DNA of 64,000 bases from Pseudomaricurvus sp033283335 (GCA_033283335.1 JAWMQP010000008.1:124001-188000), one strand, 5' to 3'. Counted from the first letter of the stretch, positions 34,865-44,238 are shown. The notes: generated from the sequence alone by a model not told the origin. Program-made: numbers and translations.

Positions 34865-35869
34865 ATGACCGCGTCAACCCTTACGTCCTGGGCCTTGTTG
34901 GTCTGGGAGGAATTACATGCCCGACAGTTGGATGCCGATGGCACTTTTAGCGATGTGGGGTTAGATCCCTCCAGGCTGAGGAATACCCTCGCCCGTTACA
35001 GCGTGAACCAGATGCAGCAGTTGTGGCGTCTTGCCCACGAGCGCGCCGGTGATGATTTCGGGATTGCCGCCGGTGATCGTTGGAACCCAACCACATTTCA
35101 TGCGCTGGGCTTTGCCTGGCTGGCCAGTTCGTCGTTGGGGGAGGCACTGTATCGCCTGGCGCGCTATGGCAAGTTTGTTAACGACGGCGTGGAATACTCG
35201 CTGGTATCGGAACAGTTGAAGTACCGCTTCACCTACAGTGCCCTGGCGGGAGACGGTGCCACCCCGTCGCCCCCGTCGGTGGATGCCGGCATTGTGGCTA
35301 TGTTGAAAATGCTGCGCTTGTTGCTGGGTGAAGCCTGCCAGCCGCTGGAAATTCACTGTCCACACCCGCCCAACTCGGCGGGTATTCTGTTGGAACGCAA
35401 GGCCTGTTGTCCCATCATTTACGGCGGACAAGAAGTTGAATTCTTGTTTGACCGGTTGGATGTGGAAAAGAGTTTGTCGACGGGTAATGCGGAGCTGAGT
35501 CTGGCTCACGAGCAGATTCTCTCTCAGCATCTGGCCAATCTGGGGCAGGGCAGCCTGGCGGCTAAGGTCGAACTGGAGATCACCAATCGACTGCCGTCGG
35601 GCCAGATTCACGAAGACGAAGTTGCCAGCAGTTTAAACATCAGTAGCCGCACGCTACAGCGTCACCTGGCGGATGAGGGCACCTCGTTTGCGAAACTGCT
35701 GGAGTTGAAACGCCGGCAGCTGGCTGAGGCCTACATCGCCAATGATGCCCTGGCAATGAGCGAGGTGGCCTATCTGCTCGGCTTTTCCGAGCAGGCCAAC
35801 TTTTCCCGGGCTTTTAAGCGCTGGTTCGGCGTGTCGCCAACCCAATACCGACAAAACCGTTCCGGATAG
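34865..35869 (+). CDS. AraC-family transcriptional regulator
   Basis: The 334-residue protein has the long N-terminal effector domain (AraC arabinose-binding-type fold of OruR/ArgR-like regulators) and a C-terminal double helix-turn-helix. The C-terminal domain carries SSLNISSRTLQRHLADEGTS and SEVAYLLGFSEQANFSRAFK, then RWFGVSPTQYR. The start at ATG 34865 has AGGGAGG seven bases upstream; GTG 34859 would be too close to it. It is divergent from lpxC, so it might control it, although regulators of this branch usually act on catabolic genes. The effector is unknown. Confidence 0.88.
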   Translation: MTASTLTSWALLVWEELHARQLDADGTFSDVGLDPSRLRNTLARYSVNQMQQLWRLAHERAGDDFGIAAGDRWNPTTFHALGFAWLASSSLGEALYRLARYGKFVNDGVEYSLVSEQLKYRFTYSALAGDGATPSPPSVDAGIVAMLKMLRLLLGEACQPLEIHCPHPPNSAGILLERKACCPIIYGGQEVEFLFDRLDVEKSLSTGNAELSLAHEQILSQHLANLGQGSLAAKVELEITNRLPSGQIHEDEVASSLNISSRTLQRHLADEGTSFAKLLELKRRQLAEAYIANDALAMSEVAYLLGFSEQANFSRAFKRWFGVSPTQYRQNRSG

Positions 35870-35890
35870 GCGAGACTGAGGCCCAGACCA

Positions 35891-36427
35891 TTACCACATC
35901 AAATCGTCGGGGATTTGGTAGTCGGCATAGGGATCGTCTTCTTCAACTTGATTGGCAGCGGGGTCCTTGCGAGTCAATACCCGCGACTCGTCTCGCTGGC
36001 TGATTTTTTCCGCGATCACACTTGGTACCAACTCGTAATTTCCGTCCAGTTCGACAATCGCCAAAAAGCCCCGCATCAGTTGAGTTTGTAAGGTTTCACT
36101 GAGGTAGATTTTTTTGATCTTTTTATCGTGGGTGAACTGATAGGCGATATCCCCGTTGCCCCTATCCACCCGGTTGCTGGTGATCAATTGTTTGATCTGG
36201 GCGAGAATGGCACGACGCTCGGCTTCGGCCTGACGCTGGCGGTTGAGCTCGCGGTCTCGCTGGGCCTTGGCTTCCTGAGCCTGGCGGGCGGCCACGGCGG
36301 CTTCATCCACCTGTTGTTGACCTTTGGGGGCCTGTTTGGCCTGCTTGCGCTTTTCTTTGTTGATTTGCTTGGCCTTCTTGGCGTCGGCCAAGCCAGCCTT
36401 GAGGAGTTGGTCCTGTAGGGAAGCCAT
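35891..36427 (-). CDS. DUF2058 (YaiL-type) nucleoid/ribosome-associated-like protein
   Basis: The 178-residue protein begins MASLQDQLLKAGLADAKKAK. A long Lys/Gln/Arg-rich coiled-coil (about 15-90) follows, and then the DUF2058 core (QIKQLITSNRV, GDIAYQFTHDKKIKKIYLSE). It matches E. coli YaiL in layout. The biochemical role is not established. The chosen ATG at 36427 matches the family start; an ATG at 36451 lacks a ribosome site. It is convergent with the AraC-type gene. Confidence 0.88.
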   Translation of the reverse strand: MASLQDQLLKAGLADAKKAKQINKEKRKQAKQAPKGQQQVDEAAVAARQAQEAKAQRDRELNRQRQAEAERRAILAQIKQLITSNRVDRGNGDIAYQFTHDKKIKKIYLSETLQTQLMRGFLAIVELDGNYELVPSVIAEKISQRDESRVLTRKDPAANQVEEDDPYADYQIPDDLMW

Positions 36428-36609
36428 AATGTGAATCTCTGTGGTGGTCATCCGATGGCGCTATTGTAACGGCTCCAGCAGGTAAAGAAAAAGCGGCCCC
36501 AGTCTTTGCCTCAAGGGGCATATCTGGCACACTTTTCGGGCTGTAAAGGACGCAGACTGCCGCGGGCAGGCGCCAGGACAGTCTGAATTGACATGAAAAG
36601 GACTCAACC

Positions 36610-37569
36610 ATGCCGGATACGCTGTTAAATTACATTTTCTCCATCGAGTTCGCCATCCTGGCGGCTGTCATTATCTTTCTCAAGCTCAGTATCAAGTTTG
36701 TACCCCAGAACCGGGCTTACGTGATTGAACGCTTTGGCAAGTACAACAAAACCATTGAAGCGGGTCTTAACTTTATCGTGCCGTTTATGGACCAGGTTGC
36801 CCATGACCGCTCCCTGAAAGAACAGGCGGTGGACGTGCCCAGCCAGGGGGCCATCACCAAGGACAATATCTCACTGACTGTGGATGGGGTGCTGTATTTC
36901 CGGGTGCTCGATCCCTACAAGGCCTCTTACGGAGTGGAGGATTACAGTTTTGCCGTCACCCAATTGGCACAGACCACCATGCGCTCGGAGATCGGTAAGA
37001 TCGAGCTGGACAAAACCTTTGAGGAGCGGGATCAGCTCAACGCCAATATTGTCGCGTCCATTAACCAGGCCGCTGAACCCTGGGGAGTGCAGGTCTTGCG
37101 CTACGAAATCAAGGATATCGTGCCGCCGCATACGGTGATGTCGGCCATGGAGGCACAGATGCGGGCCGAGCGGGAAAAAAGGGCCAAGATTCTTGAGTCC
37201 GAAGGTGACCGCCAGGCTGAAATCAACCGCGCGGAAGGGGAAAAGCAGGCCAAGGTGCTGGCCGCAGAGGCGGATAAAGCCGAGCAAATCCTGCAGGCGG
37301 AAGGTGAGGCAGAAGCGATTTTGCGGGTGGCAGAAGCCCAGGCCGACGCCCTGCGCAAAGTGGGTGAGGCGGCGAATACGGCGGATGGCCAATCGGCGGT
37401 GCAGCTGGACCTGGCTACCAAGGCCATTGAGGCGAAACAGGCCATTGCCCGCGAGTCTTCGGTGGTGCTGTTGCCGGATGGTGGTACGGAAGCCGCCTCG
37501 GTGGTTGCCCAGGCTATGTCGATTGTCAATGCCATGAACAACAAGCCACAGGGTGGGGTAGCTCCGTAA
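36610..37569 (+). CDS. SPFH/Band 7 membrane protein (slipin, QmcA-like)
   Basis: The 319-residue protein has one N-terminal membrane anchor (about 10-28). The SPFH domain starts IKFVPQNRAYVIERFGKY and includes VDGVLYFRVLDPYKASYGVEDY and AMEAQMRAEREKRA. A heptad-rich Ala/Glu helix covers residues 190-260. Such proteins form oligomeric membrane microdomain scaffolds. It is followed by an NfeD-family gene with one-base overlap, the usual pairing. Confidence 0.92.
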   Translation: MPDTLLNYIFSIEFAILAAVIIFLKLSIKFVPQNRAYVIERFGKYNKTIEAGLNFIVPFMDQVAHDRSLKEQAVDVPSQGAITKDNISLTVDGVLYFRVLDPYKASYGVEDYSFAVTQLAQTTMRSEIGKIELDKTFEERDQLNANIVASINQAAEPWGVQVLRYEIKDIVPPHTVMSAMEAQMRAEREKRAKILESEGDRQAEINRAEGEKQAKVLAAEADKAEQILQAEGEAEAILRVAEAQADALRKVGEAANTADGQSAVQLDLATKAIEAKQAIARESSVVLLPDGGTEAASVVAQAMSIVNAMNNKPQGGVAP

Positions 37570-38033
37570 TGGCCATATTCGAGCAGATGCCGGTCCTGCT
37601 GGCGGTGCTGGGCATCGTGTTGTTGATTGTTGAGTTCGCGGTGCTTGGTTTCAGTACCTTGTTTCTGGTGTTTATCAGCATGGCCTGTTTTGCTACGGCC
37701 CTGTTGCAGGTGCTGGGCTTGCTGCCGGAGACCCTGCTCTGGTCGACGGCCTCCATAGCCGGGTTTACCGTTGTGTTTGGAGTATTGTTGTGGAAACCGA
37801 TGCGTCGGCTGCAGAACCGCCAGCAATCGGAGCACGACCAGCCCAATACCATCAATGGTTTGCAGTTTCGTCTGCAGGGTGACCTGGGACCGACTACCCA
37901 TACCGTTCATCAATACTCAGGCATTGAGTGGTCGGTGGAGTTGGATGAAAGTGTGGATCACGAGTTGCCGGCGGGCACGGCGGTGGTGGTCACCCGTACC
38001 ACGGTCGGTAAAATGTTCGTGCGCCCGGTTTGA
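37569..38033 (+). CDS. NfeD-like membrane protein, slipin partner
   Basis: The 154-residue protein has three hydrophobic segments (about 10-30, 33-53, 57-77) and a C-terminal OB-fold-like domain (GLQFRLQGDLG through GTAVVVTRTTVGKMFVRP). It is the short NfeD form without protease domain. ATG overlaps the stop of the slipin gene (TAATG), so translation is coupled. The pair likely works in membrane quality control. Confidence 0.9.
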   Translation: MAIFEQMPVLLAVLGIVLLIVEFAVLGFSTLFLVFISMACFATALLQVLGLLPETLLWSTASIAGFTVVFGVLLWKPMRRLQNRQQSEHDQPNTINGLQFRLQGDLGPTTHTVHQYSGIEWSVELDESVDHELPAGTAVVVTRTTVGKMFVRPV

Positions 38034-38059
38034 GACCTTAGACGTTCGTCAGGGCTTCA

Positions 38060-38113
38060 GCCACCAACTCCGCTACTGCCCACTTGGGGGCGACTGGGGC
38101 GGGGGTTGGTGGC
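38060..38113. terminator. Weak inverted repeat between convergent nfeD-like gene and cysK
   Basis: GCCACCAAC (38060-38068) and GTTGGTGGC (38105-38113) are perfect inverted copies with 36 bases between them. The interior is G-rich and contains GGCGACTGGG-like direct repeats. It lies between two converging genes. There is no T run, so function as a terminator is a guess. Confidence 0.3.
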
Positions 38114-38125
38114 GACTGGGAAGAA

Positions 38126-39094
38126 TTACTGCTGCAGTTCTTTGTCCGTGAACTGTCCCGCAAACAGGATGCTGGACAGGTAGCGTTCGCCGGAGTCCGG
38201 CAAAATCGCGACGATATTTTTACCGGCATTTTCAGCCATCTCCGCTCGTCGCAGGGCCGCGCACAGGGCCGCGCCAGATGAAATCCCCGCAAGTATTCCC
38301 TCTTCTTTCATCAGCCGATGAGCCATGGCTATCGCGTCGTCGTTACTGATTTGTTCTGTGCCATCCACCAGCGATAAGTCCAGGTTTTTAGGAATAAAAC
38401 CGGCGCCGATGCCCTGAATTTTATGAGGGGCGTGGGTCAACTCTTCGCCCGCCAGTGACTGGCGGATAATGGGCGAAGACTCCGGTTCGACAGCAATGGA
38501 TTGCACCGCCACGCCTTTGTTGTTTTTCAGGTAGCGGGAGACCCCGGTGAGGGTGCCGCCGGTGCCGACACCTGCCACGAAAATATCCACCTTGCCATCG
38601 AGGGCGTCGTATATTTCAGGGCCAGTGGTTTGCTCGTGAATTTCCGGGTTGGCGGGGTTTTCAAACTGCTTGGGCATAAAGCTGTTTTCAGGGTCGCGGG
38701 CAACGATCTCTTCCGCTTTGGCGATGGCAGCGGGAATACCTTTTTCTCCGGGCGTCAGTTCCAGTTCGGCACCCAGGGCCTTGATCAATTGCCGGCGTTC
38801 CAGGCTCATGGTGTTGGGCATGGTCAGAATCAGTTTGTAACCACGTGCTGCGCAGACAAACGCCAGCGCAATCCCTGTGTTGCCACTGGTGGGCTCGACA
38901 ATGGTCATGCCGGGTTTTAACAGGCCGCGTTTTTCCGCGTCCCAAATCATGTTGGCACCGATACGACATTTGACCGAGGTGGCGGGGTTGCGCGCTTCCA
39001 CTTTTACAAACACGTTCTTGTCGGTGATGTGATTGAGTTTCACCAGCGGGGTATTACCGATGGTCTCTGAGTTGTCCTTATAGATACCGCTCAT
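38126..39094 (-). CDS. cysK: Cysteine synthase A
   Basis: This PLP enzyme makes cysteine from O-acetylserine and sulfide. It has 322 residues and matches E. coli CysK throughout. Lys42 in SVKCRIGANMIWDAEKRG binds PLP. TSGNTGIALAF holds the cofactor region, GVGTGGTLTGVSRY the phosphate loop, and GILAGISSGAA is near the C terminus. It stands alone, convergent with the NfeD-like gene. Regulation is not visible from the leader. Confidence 0.96.
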   Translation of the reverse strand: MSGIYKDNSETIGNTPLVKLNHITDKNVFVKVEARNPATSVKCRIGANMIWDAEKRGLLKPGMTIVEPTSGNTGIALAFVCAARGYKLILTMPNTMSLERRQLIKALGAELELTPGEKGIPAAIAKAEEIVARDPENSFMPKQFENPANPEIHEQTTGPEIYDALDGKVDIFVAGVGTGGTLTGVSRYLKNNKGVAVQSIAVEPESSPIIRQSLAGEELTHAPHKIQGIGAGFIPKNLDLSLVDGTEQISNDDAIAMAHRLMKEEGILAGISSGAALCAALRRAEMAENAGKNIVAILPDSGERYLSSILFAGQFTDKELQQ

Positions 39095-39341
39095 AGCTGC
39101 TTCCTCCGTTGACTGGCGCCGTGATCGCTGTTTTGTTTGGCATTAAGAATAGTGTATGCAGGGCATAACAAAAGGCTGCCATTGAACCCCAGTCATTACA
39201 GGCTGACAAGGGGGAAGACCTTTATAGCAATTGTAGATTAACTGCATTTTAGTAATTCCGATTTCGTATTGGTGTCTTTATCTCAAGTCCTTAATACTGA
39301 GTTTGTGGTGCTTTGAAATTATAATGAAAAAGGAGCGTTGT

Positions 39342-39959
39342 ATGGCCATTTTGGAACATACTCTGGGGATTCTGCTTCACCCGGACAGCGAGTGGAAGGC
39401 GATCCGTAATGAGCGGCATTCCTTCCTGCAAGTTTTTCTCAGTCATGTACCTTTTCTAGCGTTGATACCGACTTTGGCCGCTTACTTTGGCGTAACCCAA
39501 ATTGGCTGGACAATCGGCGACGGCGAACCTATCCGCCTGACGGCCGCCAGTGCCATGAGCTTGTGCGGCGCCACTTATGTGGCGTTATTGGCGGGTGTTT
39601 ATATCCTGGGCGAATTCATCAACTGGATGGCGAAAACCTACGGCGTGCACGAGAATGAAGAAGTTCGCCACTATGAGGGTACGGCACTGGCGGTTTACGT
39701 CACCACGCCGGTGTTTCTGGCAGGCATCTTTCAGGTGTACCCGGACCTTTGGTTGAATGCCATTGTGACAGTCATTGCCGGTGCCTATGCGGTGTATCTG
39801 GTGTACGAAGGCATTCCGATTCTGATGAATATTTCCAAAGAACAGGCATTTATGTACGCCACCTCGGTAGTGACCGTGGGCTTGGTGCTGATGGTGGTGG
39901 TCCGCATCGGTTCTGTACTGGTGTGGGGTATGGGCATCGGTCCGGTTTATGTAGATTGA
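39342..39959 (+). CDS. Yip1-family integral membrane protein
   Basis: The 205-residue protein starts MAILEHTLGILLHPDSEWKA, the typical opening of bacterial Yip1-domain proteins. It has about five membrane segments (37-57, 68-95, 119-140, 145-165, 175-198). AGGAG sits six bases before ATG 39342; upstream in-frame ATGs at 39303 and 39324 lack this. Function of bacterial members is unknown. A 19-bp tandem duplication spans the stop codon and a terminator follows. Confidence 0.8.
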   Translation: MAILEHTLGILLHPDSEWKAIRNERHSFLQVFLSHVPFLALIPTLAAYFGVTQIGWTIGDGEPIRLTAASAMSLCGATYVALLAGVYILGEFINWMAKTYGVHENEEVRHYEGTALAVYVTTPVFLAGIFQVYPDLWLNAIVTVIAGAYAVYLVYEGIPILMNISKEQAFMYATSVVTVGLVLMVVVRIGSVLVWGMGIGPVYVD

Positions 39960-39979
39960 CCCGGTTTATGTGGATTGAC
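39942..39979. repeat. 19-bp tandem duplication across the Yip1-gene stop
   Basis: CCGGTTTATGTAGATTGAC (39942-39960) is followed directly by CCGGTTTATGTGGATTGAC (39961-39979), with one mismatch. The first copy holds the real stop TGA (39957-39959), so the second copy is untranslated. Confidence 0.85.
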
Positions 39980-40034
39980 GAGGCTCACCGTTCGTCAAAG
40001 TTAATTTGATCGGAAAACAAAATAGGCAGGTTAT

Positions 40035-40061
40035 AAAAAAGGGGCTCTGGCCCCTTTTTTT
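40035..40061. terminator. Bidirectional terminator between Yip1 and M48 genes
   Basis: A six-base A run, GGGGC, the loop TCTG, GCCCC and a seven-base T run form a compact intrinsic terminator usable from both sides. It serves the convergent Yip1 and M48 protease genes. Confidence 0.88.
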
Positions 40062-40084
40062 GTGCTGTTTTGCTGTGCGTTTTG

Positions 40085-42055
40085 TCAATCTTCCAGCAAA
40101 GGCGGCACGGGGCAGTTGAGGCAGTCGGCAATCGCCCGGAACATTTCATATTCCGACGTCGATATACTGCCATCGTGTTGGATACAGGTCAGCAGTGCCT
40201 TCAGCAGAGCCGGCTTTTGAAGCGGTTTCAGGCTTTTCAGCTGCGCCAGGGCGCTGTCGAGCAGCGGCAGGGAGATTTGACCGTCTCCCAACAGCACCAG
40301 ATTGGCAAATCCCAGCTGCGCCATGGCCTGCTTGTAGGCCTGTTCGGCTTCAGACTCGCGCTGGTGACCTGCGGTAGCCAGGGTGCTGATCAATTGCTGG
40401 CAGGGCACGGCGAGTTGAGTCAGGTTGGTAGTGTACCGCGCCTGCTCCGGTTCGGATTCGAGGCTGTTGAGCAGCATGCGATAAATGGCCCACTCAAACA
40501 CGTCCACCTTGCGATCGGCCCGGATCAGGGCCACCACATTGGCCTTAAACACCTGGTATTGCGGCTCGGACAGGGTTTTTAAGGCGGGAATGCTTAATTC
40601 AAACAGCGGCAAGCGTTGTGAGGGGTGAAGTTGTGCGACTGAGCTGTGCAGCTCACGGGTCAGCTTGTACACCACCGGGTGAGCCCGCTGTTTCAATTGT
40701 TGCCACTGGGTTTCCTCAGTTTGGGTTTCCTGACTGTGGGATTGCAGCAAGAGGCAGTAGATTAAGGCCCTGGCGGAAAATGGCTCGTGCGCGGCATCCT
40801 GTAAGGCTTGAGGCATATCCCGCAACAGCTGTCGGGCTCGCTGGATATGCGCTGCGGTAGGCGCGCCTATATGATCCAGGGTTGCGTTGCGATGTTCCAG
40901 GTGTTGTTCCGGGGCCAGCCCACTTACCGCACCTTCGGGCCGGTGGACTGCGGACGTGTCGGTTTGTGAGTCATCGATCACAGACCTGGCGGCCGATGAC
41001 TTGAGGTTCGGATAGTCACCATTCCAGCTGGGGGTGATGCGTTTGATGCGGGTGGGCAGAGGCGGATGTGTGGCCATCAGGCTGCTGAATGACAGGCCTT
41101 CGCCAAAATACAGGTGACTGAACTCTTCGGCATTGGGGTGCCGCAGACGCGATCCCTGACTGAATCCGCCAATTTTTTGCAGGGCCTGGCTGATGCCATC
41201 CGGGTTGCGGGTGAACTGCACGGCCGAAGCGTCGGCCAGAAACTCCCGTTGCCGGCTGACGGCGGCCTTGATCAGTTTGCCAAAAAACGTGCCGGCATAG
41301 CCTATGATAACCAGGCCCAGTCCCAGCAGGGCCAGTCCGGCGCCGTTTTTCTCCCTCGAGCGATTGGCGTGGTAGGCGCTGCGGGTAGCGCTGCTGCGCA
41401 TCAACAGTGAACCCAGCAGGCCGATGACCAGGATGCCGTGCAGAATACCGATCAGGCGGATGTTGATGCGCATATCGCCGTGCAGGATATGGCTGAACTC
41501 ATGGGCGATGACACCCTGCAACTCGTCCCGATCCAGCAGCTCCAGGCAACCGCGGGTCACGCCAATGACCGCATCATTGACGTCGTAGCCGGCGGCAAAG
41601 GCATTAATGCCCGACTCCTCCAACACAAACACCGGCGGTACCGGCGTCCCCGCGGCGATGGCCATTTCCTCCACCACATTGAGGAGCTTGCGCTCAAGCG
41701 GGTTGTCTGTATTCGGTTGCAGGCGCCTGCCGCCCAGGGATTCGGCCACTTTCTCGCCGCCGCCGGACAGTTGCAGCAGCTTGTAAAGGCTGCCAATCAG
41801 CACCACAGTAATTACCACCAGGGCAATACCACTGACCAGTTCCCAGTTAACAATCTGGGCAATGTTGACGGCGTTGAGACCGTCAATGGCTTGCAAGGGG
41901 GCGTGCCGTTTTTGATTTTGCAGGTCAAAATAGTACAGAAAGCCCGCCACCAGCATGGTGGTAAGGGCGATCAAACTGATTACGGCGAGACTGAAAAAGG
42001 CGATCAGGCGAACCGTGTTTTTCTTGGCCTGATCCTGGTGTTCAAAAAAATTCAT
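40085..42055 (-). CDS. M48-family membrane metalloprotease (HtpX-like) with C-terminal extension
   Basis: The 656-residue protein has two N-terminal membrane segments (about 18-42 and 73-93). The M48 domain carries the zinc motif HEFSH (185-189) and a downstream third-ligand region REFLADASAVQFTRNPDG. Further membrane segments follow the HEFSH helix. The C-terminal 290 residues are a soluble helical extension absent from HtpX, with a TerB-like stretch (YQVFKANVVALIRADRKVD, then MLLNSLES) that may bind metal or partners. It forms an operon with lemA, a pairing seen widely, and may degrade damaged membrane proteins. Confidence 0.9.
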   Translation of the reverse strand: MNFFEHQDQAKKNTVRLIAFFSLAVISLIALTTMLVAGFLYYFDLQNQKRHAPLQAIDGLNAVNIAQIVNWELVSGIALVVITVVLIGSLYKLLQLSGGGEKVAESLGGRRLQPNTDNPLERKLLNVVEEMAIAAGTPVPPVFVLEESGINAFAAGYDVNDAVIGVTRGCLELLDRDELQGVIAHEFSHILHGDMRINIRLIGILHGILVIGLLGSLLMRSSATRSAYHANRSREKNGAGLALLGLGLVIIGYAGTFFGKLIKAAVSRQREFLADASAVQFTRNPDGISQALQKIGGFSQGSRLRHPNAEEFSHLYFGEGLSFSSLMATHPPLPTRIKRITPSWNGDYPNLKSSAARSVIDDSQTDTSAVHRPEGAVSGLAPEQHLEHRNATLDHIGAPTAAHIQRARQLLRDMPQALQDAAHEPFSARALIYCLLLQSHSQETQTEETQWQQLKQRAHPVVYKLTRELHSSVAQLHPSQRLPLFELSIPALKTLSEPQYQVFKANVVALIRADRKVDVFEWAIYRMLLNSLESEPEQARYTTNLTQLAVPCQQLISTLATAGHQRESEAEQAYKQAMAQLGFANLVLLGDGQISLPLLDSALAQLKSLKPLQKPALLKALLTCIQHDGSISTSEYEMFRAIADCLNCPVPPLLED

Positions 42056-42072
42056 GGGTGTTGGTTCGCCAG

Positions 42073-42669
42073 TCAGAAGGACACCTTGGGGGCGGCCTGG
42101 ATTTGGGCGGAGTCTTCAAACTCCAGTAGACTGGCGTCCTGGCGGTGGCCAAAAAAACCGGCAAAAAACACCGGAGGGAAAGACTGCTTGTAGGAGTTGT
42201 AGGCGGTGACCGCATCGTTGAACGCCTGGCGGGCGAAGGCGACCTTATTTTCGGTGCTGGTCAGCTCTTCGGATACCTGCATCATATTCTGATTGGCTTT
42301 TAAATCCGGGTAGGCTTCCATGACCACGTTCAGGCGTCCCAGCGCACTGCTGAGAGCGCCTTCGGCACCCCCCAGTGCTGACATGGCTGAAGTGTCGCCC
42401 GGTGAGCCCGAGGCCGCCTTTAGCCCCTGCAGTGCACTGTTGCGGGCACTGATAACCGCTTCGAGGGTTTCGCGTTCGTGCTTGAGGTAACCCTTGGCGG
42501 TTTCCACCAGGTTGGGGATCAAATCGTAGCGGCGTTTGAGTTGCACTTCGATCTGCGAAAACCCATTTTCATAGCGGTTTTTCAAACTGACCAGTTTGTT
42601 ATAGATACCAATAACGTAGAAAATGGCGCCAATAACCACGGCTCCGAGAATAATCGAAGAAATGTCCAT
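42073..42669 (-). CDS. lemA: LemA-family protein
   Basis: The 198-residue protein has one N-terminal membrane segment (MDISSIILGAVVIGAIFYVI) and the LemA core: YNKLVSLKNRYENGFSQIEV, RYDLIPNLVETAKGYLKHE, YPDLKANQNM and IAFARQ-like VAFARQAFNDAVTAYN. The helical body faces the cytoplasm or periplasm. ATG 42669 is chosen because the family begins at the membrane segment; an open frame extends to 42801. It precedes the M48 protease by 17 bases. Confidence 0.9.
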   Translation of the reverse strand: MDISSIILGAVVIGAIFYVIGIYNKLVSLKNRYENGFSQIEVQLKRRYDLIPNLVETAKGYLKHERETLEAVISARNSALQGLKAASGSPGDTSAMSALGGAEGALSSALGRLNVVMEAYPDLKANQNMMQVSEELTSTENKVAFARQAFNDAVTAYNSYKQSFPPVFFAGFFGHRQDASLLEFEDSAQIQAAPKVSF

Positions 42670-42998
42670 AGATGATCCCACACTTAGCTGGAATGGATGG
42701 TTCGGCAGATCTGCTGCCGGTTCCTGGTGTTGCCCGCCGGAGTCCTTGGTTAGGATGGGGCGATCAACTGCAAAAGCGTCATAGTAACACGCGCCTAGCA
42801 AAAGAAAATGACGCCTGATTGCACAATAATAGAGACGTATCGGGTCTAGGGAATCATCGGATTCAGGATGGGGTCGCTGGTGCTGGCGGTGGCGGTGTGC
42901 TTAAATTCACCGTTTGTTGAAAACAGTTAATCAACGCCCACTTGAAGGGCGTTATCCGGGAATAGAACGTCAATTGGATATTAGAGAGGGTTAGGGTT
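42670..42998. other. Divergent intergenic region lemA/thiolase with a leader hairpin
   Basis: The 329 bases contain no gene that I can support. AACGCCC (42933-42939) and GGGCGTT (42947-42953) form a perfect 7-bp stem with a 7-base loop, 45 bases before the thiolase ATG, probably in its leader. GAGAGGGTTAGGG just before the ATG supplies the ribosome site. No operator was recognised. Confidence 0.5.
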
Positions 42999-44177
42999 AT
43001 GTCAGATCCCGTCGTAATTGTAGGTATGGCTCGTACGGCCATGGGCGGTATGCAGGGCATGTTCAGCGGCCTGAGCGCGCCGCAACTGGGTGCCGAAGCC
43101 ATTCGCGGTGCACTGGCTGATGCCGGTATCGATGGCGAGGCTGTCGATGAAGTGCTGATGGGGTGCGTACTGCCGGCGGGTACCGGTCAGGCACCTGCAC
43201 GCCAGGCGGCTTTGGCGGCCGGCCTGCCCAAACATGTGCCTTGCACCACACTCAATAAAGTGTGTGGCTCGGGCATGAAAACCGTAATGATGGCGCACGA
43301 TGCTATTCTGGCCGGCAGTGCCGATGTGATTGTGGCCGGCGGTATGGAAAGCATGACCAATGCCCCTTATCTGCTGCCCAAGGCCCGTGGCGGCTACCGT
43401 TTTGGTCACAGCGAGATCTTTGACCATATGTTGTATGACGGCCTGCAGGATGCCTACCAGGGTGGCCCCATGGGCAGCTTTGGTGAAATCTGTGTGGAAA
43501 AGTTTGGCTTCACCCGTGAAGACCAGGATGCCTACGCCATTGAATCCCTGGCGCGAGCCAACAAAGCCATTACCGAAGGCAAGTTCAAACGTGAGATCGT
43601 ACCGGTCACCGTTGCGGGTCGCAAAGGCGAGCAGGTTATCGACACCGACGAGCAGCCAGGCAATGCCAAGCCTGAAAAGATTCCCTCGCTGAAGCCGGCC
43701 TTTAAAAAAGACGGCACCATCACGGCTGCAAACGCCAGTTCTATTTCTGACGGTGCTGCGGCGCTGGTGTTGATGCGCAAATCCGAAGCGGACAAGCGCG
43801 GCTTGAACGTCATTGCCACCATCAATGGCCATTCCCAGAACGCCCAGGAACCGGAGTGGTTTACCACGGCCCCGGTGGGCGCCATGTCCAAACTGATGCA
43901 GCGCTTGGACTGGACCTCTGAATCGGTCGACCTGTTTGAAGTCAACGAGGCTTTTGCTGTGGTGACCATGGCGGCCATGAAAGAGCTGGGTATCGATCAC
44001 AGCAAAGTGAATGTCCACGGTGGTGCCTGTGCCCTGGGCCATCCTCTCGGCGCTTCCGGTGCGCGGATCCTGGTGACTCTGCTGGGAGCCATGGAGACCT
44101 ACGATAAGCAGACCGGTGTTGCCAGCCTCTGTATCGGTGGCGGTGAAGCCACTGCGATTGCGGTATCTCGCGGTTAA
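42999..44177 (+). CDS. Acetyl-CoA C-acetyltransferase (thiolase)
   Basis: This enzyme joins two acetyl-CoA or cleaves acetoacetyl-CoA. It has 392 residues. Cys89 in LNKVCGSGMK is the acyl-carrying nucleophile. NEAFA, GGACALGHPLGASGAR with its catalytic His, and the acid/base Cys of CIGGG near the C terminus complete the active site. Length fits the biosynthetic or ketone-degrading thiolase II group. It stands alone with its own terminator, so the pathway is not shown by context. Confidence 0.93.
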   Translation: MSDPVVIVGMARTAMGGMQGMFSGLSAPQLGAEAIRGALADAGIDGEAVDEVLMGCVLPAGTGQAPARQAALAAGLPKHVPCTTLNKVCGSGMKTVMMAHDAILAGSADVIVAGGMESMTNAPYLLPKARGGYRFGHSEIFDHMLYDGLQDAYQGGPMGSFGEICVEKFGFTREDQDAYAIESLARANKAITEGKFKREIVPVTVAGRKGEQVIDTDEQPGNAKPEKIPSLKPAFKKDGTITAANASSISDGAAALVLMRKSEADKRGLNVIATINGHSQNAQEPEWFTTAPVGAMSKLMQRLDWTSESVDLFEVNEAFAVVTMAAMKELGIDHSKVNVHGGACALGHPLGASGARILVTLLGAMETYDKQTGVASLCIGGGEATAIAVSRG

Positions 44178-44207
44178 ACCCATTCCGCCACAATCTCCGG
44201 TAAAATG

Positions 44208-44238
44208 AAGCCACTCCCTCAGGGGGGTGGCTTTTTTT
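44208..44238 (+). terminator. Intrinsic terminator after the thiolase
   Basis: AAGCCACTCCC pairs with GGGGGTGGCTT (one G-T pair) around a 4-base loop, followed by a run of seven T (44232-44238, partly in the stem). It lies 30 bases after the stop. Confidence 0.88.

Noticed and set aside
43002..44183. Open frame of 393 codons opposite the thiolase
   Set aside because: It mirrors the thiolase gene, which has all catalytic residues, and resembles nothing itself.
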